From positions 12,845,444 through 12,909,443 of the forward strand of contig CM072896.1 of assembly GCA_037013685.1 (NCBI GenBank): DNA of 64,000 nucleotides, given 5' to 3'. The translations under genes and the position numbers were made by a program. The notes below the pieces were generated by a model. That model made no database searches, was not told where the DNA came from, and saw only the letters and a program-made list of their open reading frames with translations. How positions within the stretch are numbered: position 1 is the stretch's first letter; each line of letters begins with the position of its first letter. This stretch comes from Acridotheres tristis (lineage: Eukaryota; Chordata; Aves; Passeriformes; Sturnidae). Below, one piece after another: positions 14,740 through 27,699 of the stretch.

Positions 14740-15440
14740 TGCTCAGCTTTGAAGCAATAAGTAGTTTTATGGGTGTTAAATGAAGTTAAGTCCTTATTTA
14801 CCAATAGAGATGTTTACACAAATGAAGGCAGATTACACAATAAAAATGTCCAGTTATACCCCTAAATAATGTCCAATTATAAGATTTTGCTGTTTGGGAC
14901 CTATTTTGCAATATGTTTAACACTGTTGTACTATAATATATTTAAAATCTTTTGCTTTCTGAAGCATTACTGGTACAATGTCTCCCATGTTTTAGAATTG
15001 AATAATTCAGCAATTCATTAAATAAATCAGACAAATCAGATTCTAGCACAGCATGTAGTAGAATAGACTCCAGTCACCGGTATTTATGATGCTTTGCAAT
15101 TGAAAGTAAACAGGCTTTTCCAAATTATATTTATGATCTTTTAATATTTTTAATCTCATTTATATACAAAGCAGCTGTTTATACAAACAGTAGCTGTCAG
15201 GTCACATTAGAAATCAATGTGTCAAAGGTATATAAGAAGGATTTTATATAGGGCTGAATAAAATTAAATATATACACAACTCACTTAAGCATTTGCATTA
15301 GTAGTTGTTTTTCAACAGATTGTCAAGAGGTATGAATCTATTAATTTAGGATTAAGTCTATTAGTATGCATGAATCCACTTTATCAGCAGATAATCCACT
15401 CCTCAAACATACCAAATTATTTTATTGCTAATGTAAACCA
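14740..15440. promoter_or_regulatory. Possible conserved AT-rich regulatory block
   Basis: This block of about 700 bp is dense in words used by homeodomain, POU and forkhead factors (TAAT/ATTA cores, ATTTGCAT-like, TTTATG, TGTTTACA). It also has a short imperfect hairpin around AGCAGCTGTTT (15172) and AAACAGTAGCT. It has no long frame and no repeat signature. Such texture is typical of vertebrate conserved non-coding elements, but I cannot measure conservation. The assignment is inference only. Confidence 0.18.
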
Positions 15441-18400
15441 TTCACACTGAGATGTTCTGCAAACCTCCTTTGCCTGCAAATGAAAATGTGATTAGACACA
15501 GCACCATGCAATACTTTGGAGGCGAGAACAAATGTGTGAAGTGTGAAATAAATGTAGCAGAACATGAATCTCCCATTCCTAACAGCTGTTTGGCAGTAGA
15601 GCATGTGTATGTGACAGCAATGACAACACAGTGTCCTCAGAGGTAATGAGACTCATTTCCCAACGAGCACAGAAATGCGTCACAGCTGCCCCGAGCCCCA
15701 GGACAGACACCGTGAGCACAAGATGCATCACTTTGGGCTACAAGAAACCAGGGAGCAGGGATTCCAACCAGAAACAGCAATTTCCACACCCAGGTGGAAA
15801 AGCAGTATTGATCTGATCACTACCAGAATAGCATGATGAATCATTAGAGCTGATGTAGTAATATATTATTCCTTGCTGTTTCTACTGAAATGGAGGTCTG
15901 AAGCCCTTTCTTGTCTCCTTTAGAGCAACAGTATAATTGACTATATTTTAGCAAGTAAGTAAACAAAAAAATTTAAAATAGAACCTTTTTCTTTTATCAG
16001 CTGGAAGCTGCTGTCATTGCTGACAAGGGAATACAGCAACACAACAAAACTGGGATGACTACAGCAGAGAATCCACCAAGAGCTTCTGGGGAGCCTGAAA
16101 GAACAAGACATGCATGAAATACCTACTGCCAGAAAGCCCAAAAGACATATCCAGCATAGAAGGGGAGCAAATGCCAAGAGAGCTTTTTTTTAAAATTTCT
16201 GTTATCCCTTCTCTCTGATGAGCTTCTTCTGAAAACAATCCAGGAGACACTGTAAAGAAATAAACATCCACAGAAGTAATGATGCTCTCCTAGGAGGAAT
16301 CACACTTTCCTCTGGACAGGCTTTGCATTGATGTCTGCTGTGTGGAAACTAACACCTGTCAGGACAGACAGGCACCAGGACAGTCCATCACAGCAGGACA
16401 CAGCCTGGTACACCACAGGGGATGTGCTGCTCTGCTCACTTTGGGTATGAGCTTCAGATGGACCTTCTGTCAGTGTGTGGCATCACTGGGACTGCTCAGT
16501 GAAGGGGCTGTGTCTCTTTCTCAAGGACTCCTTGCTCAGGTGCCACTGAGTCCCTGCTCTTGTGAGAAGGGAAATGATGCACAAGGTGCCAGGGGTGGAG
16601 CACACAGTGGACCAAAATACATGTGATTCACATTGCCTAGAAAAATACACCTGACTCATCAAGTAGAGAGGAGTTGGTTGCAGCTCTGTATCATCACCTA
16701 TTCGTTGATGTACAGTAGTACATAACTTGAAGGAAAGCATCAATAATAACAGAGTTTGTGTTTGAAACAGAAATGTTGTTTGTCCTGCATAACTCAAGGG
16801 AGAGTATTTGTTAGCTTACAAGGTTATACTTTCTGTGGGAAGCACAGGAAACAAAAAAATTAAAAACAGAATGATGCATACTTATCAGCAGATAAACAAC
16901 CTGGAAGTTTCTGAAGGGTCAGCATATTTCCAAGATAATTTTCTTAGTAGTCATACACACATTCTGAATTTCATGCAAAGTCAATATTTGACTGCACACA
17001 GACCAGTCCCATATTCCTCATTCATAAAAATAATAAATTAAAGCCCAGGATTATTCTAATAGTAAAAATGTCATGCACTCTTCAACAGGAACATTAATAA
17101 AAGATGCAAAACTGTGTGTTTAACCAGGTCATGGTTAAATGGCAGACAAAAGTAATTTGCATTTTTTTTATAGCACTCTTTCTACTTTCCAAGAACAGTT
17201 TTCATGAGAAAACATGATTTTTGACACTTTGGGGTACCATAAGCCTATGTGGTATTCAGACATACAGACTATTCTTATGGTCATGAGAATTTAGATAAGA
17301 ATCATTCTTTGGAAATTTGGACTTTTTATTTTTTATCTAGGAAATGTTGGCTTTTGTCTTCAGTAATTCTCCAAGAGCAGGGACAAATAACAATAAATTG
17401 CAAGTCAGCTATGCTATTTCAGAGGCACTGAATGGATTCTTAAGAAAGGAACAGATATTAGTGAGAACAGATGCAAGTTCTCTCCAGTACAAACTCTTGA
17501 GGGTTTGCATGGGAAGAAGGAAAAAAAATTAGCTTTTCAGGATTCTCTATCTTTTATGAGGGGTAGTTTTAAAAATATTTTTTGAAGGAGATGTAATCTT
17601 ATAAACAATTTGCCCACAATCAGCCTGTTTCACTTTGAAGCCAAATGCCATATTATAACCATTTTTAAAAATAATACCCAGAAAAACTGGTATTTATCAA
17701 TACCACTTATATGTGCATTGTGTTGTATTTGCATTATTTATCCTTCAGGACAACTATCCCTCTGTCAATGAAGAAAAAATGTGTATAAGTTAACAAAAAC
17801 AAAATATTATATAGCACACAGGATGTGGCAAGATTCAGTCAGGAAGACACTTTTTATTTTTCTAAACACTCATACAACACACTGATTTACTGAAAGCTAA
17901 TTCCTAACAGCAAGCATAGCCAAAGAAAATCAAATGTCTTTTCAAGTCAGGATTTTCTCCATGTAGAACAGTAAACACTGTGCAGTTCTAGTCTAGAAAA
18001 ACAACAGTATTTAATGATGCAAATAGAAACAATAAGAAATAGATAGAAAAACAGGAGAAAAGCATCACAAGAGAAAGAATGAAATGTAGATAAATTCTAT
18101 TTCATGTATATTTCTATGATTCCTGGATATAAGAAAATCTAACTCCCTGAGTAAAACTGGTTAAAAGGCCAAAGTCAAAGAGATCTACCATGGGAATATT
18201 TACGTTAATCAGTTCTTTCAGAAACCAAACCTATACATTTTCCTGCAGCCACCTTAATGCCAAAATTACTGGCAAATTCTGCCTTGACTCCAAGGATTGT
18301 GAGGCTGCCTAGGCCACATTAGCTAAGGCAGAACCAGGACTCACAATGCTCAGATTGTGCTTTTTGTGTCTATTTTTGAACCACACAAGTTGAAGGTCCA

Positions 18401-21400
18401 CTGGCATAAGGATGAGATTGCACTGGTACATGGTTAAGTGTAAATTTACAATGAGACAAGGTAGGACAGACAGATAATGAACCCGGGGAGTCAGGTCACA
18501 CAGACTGCAGCTGGAGGGCAGAAAGGAGTCCAGAGAGAGGGAGGGACCTTCAACTAAACACTGAAAAAAATTGCGAGGCTCAGAAGAACTCAGGTGACCT
18601 GGAGTGAAGTTTTCACTGTTTAGAAGGCAACAAACACACAGCTGTTCACTAACACGATGTACTCAGCCCTATATTTTAAAAACATTTTGTCTTTTATTTG
18701 CAGAAAACCTATTATCAAAACCATTAAGTCATTAGATAAGAATGAGTCATCACAGCAGCTACAAAAAGGATGAGATTTTAAAAATACATACATATGTATC
18801 CAAAGTATGTATCTAACACAAAAGAACATTAATAAATTGCATGTTGTCTGTGTAAGGGGCTGCAGAATAATGAAATATTGAGAAATTCCATATGGAACAG
18901 ATTTTCAAGGGAACATTGTGAAAGGTGCATCTTCCAAAAATTTGTTCCATAAGTGAGAAGTACTTTTGACTAAAACTGATTTCATCATTCCATCAGGACT
19001 CTTCAGCAAAAGATTTAGCAATAGCCTGTGACATGCCCCCTTACACAGAAGTGATTCAGTTTCACAGTGCATCCAAATCCACATTCTGCACAGGAAATGG
19101 ATTCACTGTAAAGAATCACATGCATCCAGTTACTGAGGTCAAGTATTAATTTTCTGAGGCTGAAGAGCAGAATACAGCAATCACTGTCTGTGCATTTCTA
19201 ATCTTCATTCAAGCTCTTGCTTACCAGTGTTATTCCCTCTGAATATGGTGGTATTTGTAGAATTGGATCCCTTGCTTTGTCCTTAACTCTTGCTGTTGCT
19301 GCCGCTGACCACCTTGGCAAACACGTGTGATACTGTGGCTGTGAGCACTGCACTACATTAACACAGTAAGAGAACAATGTAACACATGTTTTGACAGAAC
19401 ACTTGTGAATAAGAGAAATCTGCTATGTATTATCCAATAAACACCACAATTAAAACCAGATATCTGTGTGCCCTTTACTCATTTTAATTAGCAAACTGAC
19501 AAAAAAGTAGGTCAGAAACGAGAAAGGTTCTGACAAGGAATTTTATCACTTGCTGTAAAATACACAAGTGGGCACTTTGCCATATTTGAGAATGTTTTCA
19601 CATACAAAACAAGACATGGCATGACCATACCACAAACTACCTAAGGTCTTTTTAAAGTGCTAAGTAAACATATAAACATTTTCTTGATACTGAGCTAGGA
19701 TATGAAGTTTACTTTGACTAAAACATTGAGAACTGATCACAGGGCAATTTGGTGCAAGATTTTCATTAAATATCTCACATTTGTAATACTTCAGAATTTA
19801 CCAAAAGGATGAAATAGTGGGTTTGTGCTTTCACCACTGCAGTTAATCCTGTCTCTCCCTCTCCTGCATGATACCATATCTTGCTCAATTTCTCAGTTAT
19901 AACAAAAAGTGACAGAAAGTACCAGACCTTGTGCTTCATTCTGTTCAGAGTCCATTTACGCACATGCTTTGGAAGAGATGGCCATATGGGTGTCTGCAGT
20001 TCTGTTTTCAATTTTACAGCCCTCACTGATGAGCAACATTAGATAAAAAGCTGCTCATCCAAAGTCAAGTGTGTGCCAGCAACAGAGAAACAACTTGAAG
20101 GTGTTAGATAAGTGACATGTCTATTAGAAATATCACCTTCTATTAATAGAAGGTGTCTTTTTGCATTATCTAATTCGAAACTGTAATTTTGGGAGGAACA
20201 GTCAAAGCCAGTAACTTCCGTACCCGTCTGTTCATATAAAGTCATTAATACAATATAGATTTTACACTGAACAATGACAAAAAACCCCACCTTTAAATGA
20301 CATTTCAATAGTATTTCTCTATTAATATTTAATGGTGTTGGGAGAAAAAAGCATAATTTCTCTATTAATCACATGAAGGCTCCAAAGTTGGTGGTCTTCC
20401 AGATAGCTGACTCATCTGGCACTGCTAACTACTTTGGAATTTTAGAATAAAAACTTTCACATTTCGCTTTAGAATACAAGAAAAAGCAATTTCATTTCCT
20501 GTCTTTTCAAGGATGCAAATAAGTGTGCAACAATAAAGAATTAATTGCTTCACTTCAGATCAAAGTTGGCTACTGCCTCTGTAGAATCAGCACTGCCTAC
20601 TCCAGGAGACACCAGTGAGACAAGGTCCTCAAGCAGAACATTCAGAAGTTCTACAGCTTGCTACCACATGGCTTTTAACCCCTAAGCATACAAAAGAGAA
20701 AAAGCTCTCAAAGAGCCAGAAGTCACCCAAATCTGACATAAAAGTTGCAAACAAACCCCTTGCCTTTAAATTCTCATTTAGATTTTGTAGTTTTTCTTCC
20801 TGAGTAATAATTTGATTTTGTACACGTCATTAATTTTACTTAGATCTAAAACTCAGCTTGTCTAGGTAAAGGAGAATAGGGTTTTCCAGCAACATTGCAC
20901 TCTCTGAGAATGAAAAAAAAAAAGAAACATAAAGGACAATAAACTAAAACAAGGCTAAAGTATCTGTGATCCCAAATACATACTCTAGCTCTTATTCAGT
21001 CCAAGTTTCATAAAGTGTAAAGGTGCAAGACAAAGTACATATTCTGAGAAAGAGATCCCAATTTCTCTATCCACTCTCAGACAAAGAATAATTTAAAATG
21101 GATCTCATCTCTACAGATGAGCTAAAACAAATAATAGAAATGTTTTTTAAATGTCACAACGCCTATTTTCTTACTGAAAAGCAGACAAGCTGTACACAGC
21201 TCTCTGATAGAAACTGCATTTAAGAATATGTATGTGCCCAACATTATCTCCTTCAAATCCATTTCTGTGAATGGCTAAAACATTTTCTCCCATTTTATTT
21301 CTGCTCTTTTGTTTTGCTGCTCTTCCTGCCAGTGTTAGACAATGTTTTTTTCCTCCTACTTGCCAGCACTGAGCTAAGTGTGCTCCCTAAGGCAAGGCTA

Positions 21401-22289
21401 ATCACAGTGGGCCACGTTGCCTTACTAAGAAAGGGCAGAGCCTCTTTTCTGCTGTTTAAAGATCTTGGACAAGAGGCTGTCAGTCAGAGATTTCTGGCTG
21501 GAGGTACCAAGGAGCCATCTCAATAAAGCAGCTGGTCAATACCAACTTTTCTGCAAGCTGCTTTAATTGTATAATTCTCAGCCTATCAGCAGGCTGAAAG
21601 GGTCTCAATACTGAACCTTTACCCATTCATAACCTCCTGTGTCACTGGAATCCAAATGACACTAAAACCAAATGAACCACCACGCCAGGGAAAAGAAGCC
21701 TGCCTAACTGGGCTGTCTCACCTCTTCCCACTTAAACCTCCACCACCAGTGCTTGCCATTTTCCACAAATGCAGGGCAGGCAGAAGCTACCAGCATTCAT
21801 AGCACCTCACTAACCCACAGTGGGCTGTCATTATTTAAAAGCTGTTTCCAGTATTCAAGTAGTTTTAATCATCTGCTATCCCCATCAATCACAGTTGCTG
21901 GGAGTGCCTTGAAGTCCTTTTCAAATGGATAATGCCTTTCCAAGATCGACTTCTAACCTCTGTTGGAGCAAATGTGCAAAATTAGCCAAATGTAACACCA
22001 GCAACCCCAGCTTGGGGAAAGAAGGTAGTCATGCACTTGAAAATGCAAACATGCGCCGGCCAACTTAATGCAGAATTAATCCAATTCTGTATTCTTATAT
22101 GTTTTAAGGAACTCTTACATTTCTTTTCACCTGGGAACATATTAACCTTGAATAACGCTGTATGTTCTGATCCCCCTAAGGCAGATAAAGTTTATAAATC
22201 TATGAAAAGACTGATTAGAATAACAAAATATACTTAAGTATCAGTTTCCACCCTTGTGGGCTCTACAATAAGACAACTGGCGGAAGCAA
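15441..22289. other. Intergenic DNA, no gene seen
   Basis: Unique sequence with slightly more GC-rich islands at about 15640-15800, 16330-16620 and 18470-18560. None shows a recognisable protein, a splice-bounded exon or a CpG island. It contains the perfect palindrome at 20134-20155, listed separately, and a short A tract near 20910. A direct repeat of TTTCTCTATTAAT occurs twice, about 45 bp apart, near 20312 and 20357. Confidence 0.55.
20134..20155. repeat. Perfect 22-bp palindrome
   Basis: The half-site CACCTTCTATT is followed immediately by its exact reverse complement with no spacer. The symmetry stops at both ends. It could form a small cruciform or be a dyad protein site. There is no neighbouring gene to assign it to. 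Confidence 0.9.
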
Positions 22290-22640
22290 CTTACACATGT
22301 TAAGCTGCAGGCATCAAAATTAATTATTTTACACCAAAGCTTGCTTCAAAAGAGACCACTGTAATTAGGATAATAAGCATTAGTGCAGATCATGAATTTT
22401 ATGTGGCTTGGGTTTTTTTAAAGTTTATAAATCCCCTTTGTATGCAATTGTTATGTTATTGCTATTTGAAATAAAAACACAAATTAGACATTTAAAATCT
22501 TATTAAAATGTATGCAGTTAAACACTGACTAAAGTGTATATAACCCTCCAACAATTTCAGACTTTATGGACAATATCTATCATTCGAAGTCCAATTGCAT
22601 GGATTGTAAGCATCATTAACATTCAACCAATAGTGTTGTT
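22290..22640. promoter_or_regulatory. Possible conserved AT-rich regulatory block
   Basis: The block is unique, AT-rich sequence with many homeodomain-type cores (TTAATTATTTT, CTGTAATTAGG, TTTATAAA, ATGCAATTG, TGCATGGATTG). It has no simple-repeat texture and no reading frame. It resembles the vertebrate non-coding elements often scattered in gene-poor DNA near developmental regulators. Conservation cannot be tested here, so this is a flag and not an annotation of function. Confidence 0.2.
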
Positions 22641-25067
22641 CCAGAAAGCTTCCAGCAAGGATTAGCACCTTTTGGAAATAAAATTTAATTTGCAGGGAAG
22701 GTAATAACAACATTTTCATCTATCTCAATGTATTAAAAATGAAATGAAAGAATCAGCTCCTATTGATTTTGAACACTGGAGACCTGTCCCATGGCTCCTG
22801 GAAACTAAAACAGATCCATGGATTGTGGAGTGCAGGGCAGGCAGTGAGTGACCCGGGGCCCAGCTGGGGAGAGCCCTGCTCTGCATCCCAGTTCTGCATG
22901 GCAGCTGGGAGCCCTGCCCTTCCCAGCTCCCAGCACCTCGGCTGCGGCCCCAAAGAGAGGAAACAGATGCTGAGGTGAAAGCAGACTGTGCATTGATATC
23001 TGCTTTTAGGATTAGCATTAAAGTGTGCAGTGCAGAACATTTAACCCTCACCTCCTGCACCTGCGGATCAGCCACCAGCACACTGCACAACGACAGAAAA
23101 GAAGGATTTTGCCTTAAGCCAACAGAACATTTGACTTTGTAGGAACAGAAAAGATTGATCTTGCTCCTGGTTTTTGAATGTGGCAGTTGTTTGCTTTCAA
23201 AAGTGCTACGAGGCAACATTAAGTTGCTGTTGCCAGATATCATATTTATAATTGCATCTCAGACTCAATTTCTAAAACTATTTTTTAGCATATCAAAATT
23301 GTTACTGCTACAAGGAAAAATTTTAAAGGGTGGTTCTGCAAATAATCATTGTGAAATTTGTGGTACTTTCTCTGAAATTTAGATTTGTTAGCTCCAGGCT
23401 CACAGCAAATTTTTCCAATTAATTACTGCTTTCTTTCCTAATTTTCTCAAACATTTTGACTGTCACTATATGTGTGATTTCCTCCCTCAGATTATTTCAT
23501 AGCCTCACAATTAGCATTAAAACTGATATTGTTTTTCCACTCAGAACCTAATGTTTTTAAATCGAACCTAACAAATTTTTCCTACTTTCTGATCTGTTGT
23601 GAAGTAAAGTAAGAGTAAGAAAGGAGGTTTTATCACTGCTTGTAGATTTCTTTAGGAAGAATAGGAGGGGAATTCTTTTACCAATTTCTTTCTCTTTAAT
23701 AGAAACATTACATAGCATAAAATTTGACATTTTGTTGCCAAGAACTGTGACATATCCATTGAAATAAACCCTTTTAAAAAGGGACAAACATGCTGCAAGT
23801 GCTGCCTGAAAGGAGAAAGGAAAATTCCACTGAGATTTCAATCTGCCACTTAACCATTGCTAAAATAATGGCTGGTAACAGATCGCAGTAGCTAATCACA
23901 CTGTTAACATCCCTTGCACATTAGTTTACATGATTTCTGTGAGTCATTGCTGTATCCATTGTAATTGTTTATGTTTCCTTTCAGGACACAAGGATTTATG
24001 CGACCCCAGGCTAAAGGAAACATTTCTGTTAATGTCACTGGATGGGACCTCACACAAAATATGCACCTTGGCTGTCTTGAGGCAGCAGTTACCAAGCTCT
24101 AGTGTACAAAGTTGAAAAGGGGAACTCACAAAGGTTTCAGGACCAGTATCATAATGTCACCTAGGAATGCAAAACCAAGCTCAAGTTTACGCGCAAATGA
24201 GCTAGAGAATTTTAATTAAATAAATATTAAGCTTTCAGGGGTTTGCAGGGTTTTTTTGGTTTTGGAGGGTTTTTTTTTAATAAACTGAAAAAAAAAAAAA
24301 AAAAAGACCGTAGTCTGAAGACCAGAAGACACATTTCATTCCATGTATATATGAGGGGACACATGAAGGCAAACAAGCAAAGCATGGGTGATTACATAAC
24401 AATTATTAATGTGAGAGAATACAAGATAAACTTGGCTGTGTAAATGTTAGTCAGCAAAACAAGTGTGTTTCAGTTGAAATGAGGGCACTGGTTGCAGCAG
24501 TTTCAGGCTTATAGCAAGCCTCACATCATAAATGTTTTGGAAAAATTTCTGTTGACCAAAACCGTGACTTATTCAGGGCTTTCCAGAAATCACTATAGAG
24601 CAGACTTGCTTAGAAAGTGCAATGTGTCAGCTCTGGTTTACTTTAGGGTCTGTTTGTAGCAAATAAGGGATCCTGACATACCAAAGACCAGCTGAGCATT
24701 GTGATCCATGCTCATACCCACCTGAATGCCATTACCACACAGAGCAAAGCAGGCTTTAAAACAGGTGAGAAGCTTAAAAACAGGAGAAGACAACTCTTGG
24801 ATCTGCCCAAATTGTTGATAAATTTTAAGAAAGAGAACAGCAATTGAAGGAATAGTGGCACTGCTATAGCAGTAATGTTCATATTTTATTCCAAGCAGGC
24901 AGCAACCACCTGAGCACACAGAGAGCACAGCAGTCAGAATAACTTTATACAGCTCCTAAATCCAAACAAAGAGTACAAACCTAAGAATGCTGACCAAGGC
25001 CTCTGTTCTAAACTCTAAACACAAACCACTAACTGGCATTTCTGTAGGGAAGAATGCTACTGTACAA
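22641..25067. other. Intergenic DNA with low-complexity patches
   Basis: It includes a GC-rich patch (about 22835-22960) within a 172-codon minus-strand frame that has no recognisable domain and looks like chance. A T-rich then A-rich low-complexity stretch lies at about 24249-24305 (G/T runs followed by a long A run). No gene or RNA was recognised. Confidence 0.55.
24249..24305. repeat. Low-complexity T-run/A-run tract
   Basis: Interrupted T runs (with GG and GGAGGG interruptions) are followed by AATAAACTG and about 18 consecutive A. It is a simple low-complexity tract. No coding or full element structure surrounds it. Confidence 0.75.
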
Positions 25068-25246
25068 AGCACTAGAACAAGTTGCCCAGAGAAGTTGTGG
25101 ATGCCCACCCATGGAAGTCCTTGAGGCCAGGTTTCCTGGGAGCTCTGAGCAGCCTGATCTTGTGGAAGGTGTCCCTGCCCATGGCTGGGGTGTGGAATTA
25201 GGTGACTTTTAAGGTAAGGTTCCTTCCAAACCATTCTGTGAAAGCA
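25068..25246 (+). mobile_element. CR1 LINE, truncated 3' end
   Basis: The stretch matches the familiar end of avian CR1 elements in order: AGAACAAGTTGCCCAGAGAA, then GTGGATGCCC, TGGAAGTCCTTGAGGCCAGG, CTCTGAGCAGCCTGATCT, TGGAAGGTGTCCCTGCCCA, and finally CTTCCAAACCATTCTGTGA. This is the last part of the reverse-transcriptase ORF plus the short 3' UTR. It is 5'-truncated, as CR1 copies usually are. It carries substitutions and small indels, for example around TTTTAAGGTAAGGTTCC, so it is an old, inactive copy. It is the only clear interspersed element I find. CR1 is the dominant LINE of birds and other sauropsids, which supports the organism call. Confidence 0.92.
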
Positions 25247-27618
25247 TTTTACAGCACAAATCATCAGTATGGCAACTTCTTCAGGCCTTTACAAATGAGT
25301 ACAATTAGTCAGTGTAAAAACATACAACTCTGCTGCCTCTGATAGCAGAGCCTGGACTTGATAGCAAGTTGTACTTTCTGCATTCCCACATCTCAAGACT
25401 TCACCTGATTAATACTACACAAGTAGAGTGCAAGTTTGATAAAAAATGCATTTTCCTATCATCTACCTAGTGCATTCTCAGGGCTCCTGACAAGTTACCA
25501 GTCCTTTTCCTCACATCACTGTCTCTCAAATGCATATCAATTTGCAAATCACAATAGCAAATTAGCTTTTGCACTCTTTTAATGTCACTTTTTCAAAATA
25601 CAACTGCAATTTATATTCTTAATCACTAGCTTAAGTGATCACTTAATCACATTTTAAGTTTCCAGGCACATAAAATTATTACAGCAATTACTTCCAAAAA
25701 AAATCACTGTTGTGACCACAATAAACTTCATTAATTTCCACATTTCTAGCTGGATCACCACCATTTTTATTCTTCAGGTGCTTGTGCACCCTCTGAGAGC
25801 TTCTCTTGTATTGATTCTATTTAAGGAAAAAGTTTCATTACATTTCTGCAGGTCAGCCACAAAACTTAATGACTGTATGCCTTACAGGGGGAATGGTTTT
25901 TCACACATCCTACAAGAAGTATCATAACTCTTCAAAGTCAGATACATGTTTATATTTCCATCAGCCACCTACCTTTTTAACTTATTTATTCTCCCACTCT
26001 TGAACAGGCATGTCATCCTCACCTCTCATAAAGCCTGTTTCTTTTCAACTGCTTGCCTCTGTCATCGCTTCTCTCTATACCCAAGTTCTGCAGCTGCAGC
26101 TCCTAATCATCCAGCTGCAGTTCCACTCATTCAAGCCTCTCGTGAGCCAGAGAATTTAACCCTGAAGTGGTCCTTCCATTTTTCTGCAGCTGACAACATT
26201 ACTCTCTTTAATGAATCCTAGTTATGACTAATTTCTACTTCCTCGTATTTTCACTACCAGAATAGGCCTCCACCAAGTTCCTCTCTTGTTTTCCTCTCTG
26301 CCTTTCTCCTAAAGCGAGGCCTGTGGATGCACCTTGGTCAGCTCATTGCAGCTTAGCTCCCTCTCCAAGCTACATCAGGTACTTCACGGGGTCTTATCAT
26401 TTCCATTCCTTATTCAACAAAACAACACTAAGCAATCTGCTCTGCTACATTTTAAGCTTCCAGAACACTCTTTTATCACTCACAACAGAAAATCATCCAT
26501 CCAGAGGTTCCACCAGCTGGGACTCTTCATGCAGCACAACAGGGCTCACCAGACCTCACAAACACCCCAGTCCAAGCCAATTAATGACAGAACTTTCACA
26601 TTCACCTCCCCCAGGTGAGAGTTTCAGCAGTCAGATTCAAAAATCAGACAAGTCCACCCTGTGGCTCTTGGAAACTGTTGGGTTTTGTTTGTCTACTCTC
26701 AGTCATGGGGTTGGAAGGCTGAGCCTGCCCTCTCCAGGGGCAGGGTGTTGACCCCTCTAGGTAACATCTTCTAAACCCTTCCTGTGACCTTTCACACATT
26801 TCAAATGCTCTTGTTTCTCAGTTGCCATCTCTATATCCTCTCACTGTATTTGAGCAGAACTCTGGATTTGTAAGCATGTGTTCACCTTGTGAAAATCTTC
26901 AGACAAAAGCTACCATATGAATTGCCTTTTGGATGAGGTAACTGAGCCATCTCAGTTCTTTGTTCACTCTTATCCCATTAGGTAAAAGTGTATTTCTAGC
27001 ATAATGTATCTCTAATCCAAATGGTCACCTGCAAACTGGTAAGCTGAACACATTAAAAAAGTTCTTCAGGAAAATCCCACAGTCTCCATAAAGCAGCATT
27101 TTAAATGAGCAAAAAATGAGCTCTGGGCAGTAATTCTGGCATCCCAAAAACAAAACATGAAATACATCACATAGTGATTCATACCTTTTTCCACAGGGTT
27201 ACGTCATAAGAAAAAGGAACATGGGCTATTAGTGTTCATATAAACTTTTGCATTTAAAGGCAGGAAAATTACACATTGACAGAATTTGGGTGTCTGAACA
27301 TGCAGCTATTCTTTCTAGAAATGTTGGGTTTATGATAAATTCTTTTTCCATTTAAATTTTGTTCTTGATCAACTCCACCACTTTTTTAATAAAATAATGT
27401 TTTAAATAGAATCCCGTAGCAATTTGTTTCTGCCAATTTTTTTCTACTGAATTCAGTTTTGCCTGCAGCAGCACTTCAATTTTGACTTATAGCTTTCACT
27501 AGTAAGGCCAATTAACTCTCATCATACCACTTTTCCTTAGCCTAAACAGAATTAAGGGCTTCCCTCAAAGCAATTATTTTCTTTTAAGCTATACTTTAGA
27601 TGATAAAGGAATGTAATT

Positions 27619-27699
27619 AAAAAACCACAAAACAACACAACAACTCCACCAAAATAAAGCCAAACAAACCAAAATCAAATAAACAAACAAATCCCAAAC
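27619..27699. repeat. A-rich simple repeat (CAAA/CAACA type)
   Basis: The + strand consists almost entirely of A and C in irregular CAAAA, CAACA and CAAAT units. Its composition is the same as the tract at 8830-8910. It is low-complexity DNA with no attached element recognised. Confidence 0.75.

Noticed and set aside
16342..16626. 94-codon plus-strand frame in a GC-richer patch
   Set aside because: Cys/Gly/Ser-rich without any family likeness. An opposite-strand frame of similar length shows that the patch is simply poor in stops.
22725..23243. 172-codon minus-strand frame
   Set aside because: No recognisable domain, no splice or promoter context, composition mixed. Consistent with a chance frame over a GC-rich patch.
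26323..26751. 142-codon plus-strand frame
   Set aside because: Ser/Thr/Leu-rich translation of pyrimidine-rich DNA. No domain, no exon boundaries.
26690..26765. Possible solo LTR edge (TGTTGGGTTTTG...)
   Set aside because: No matching far end, target duplication or LTR polyadenylation layout found. Resemblance is too short.
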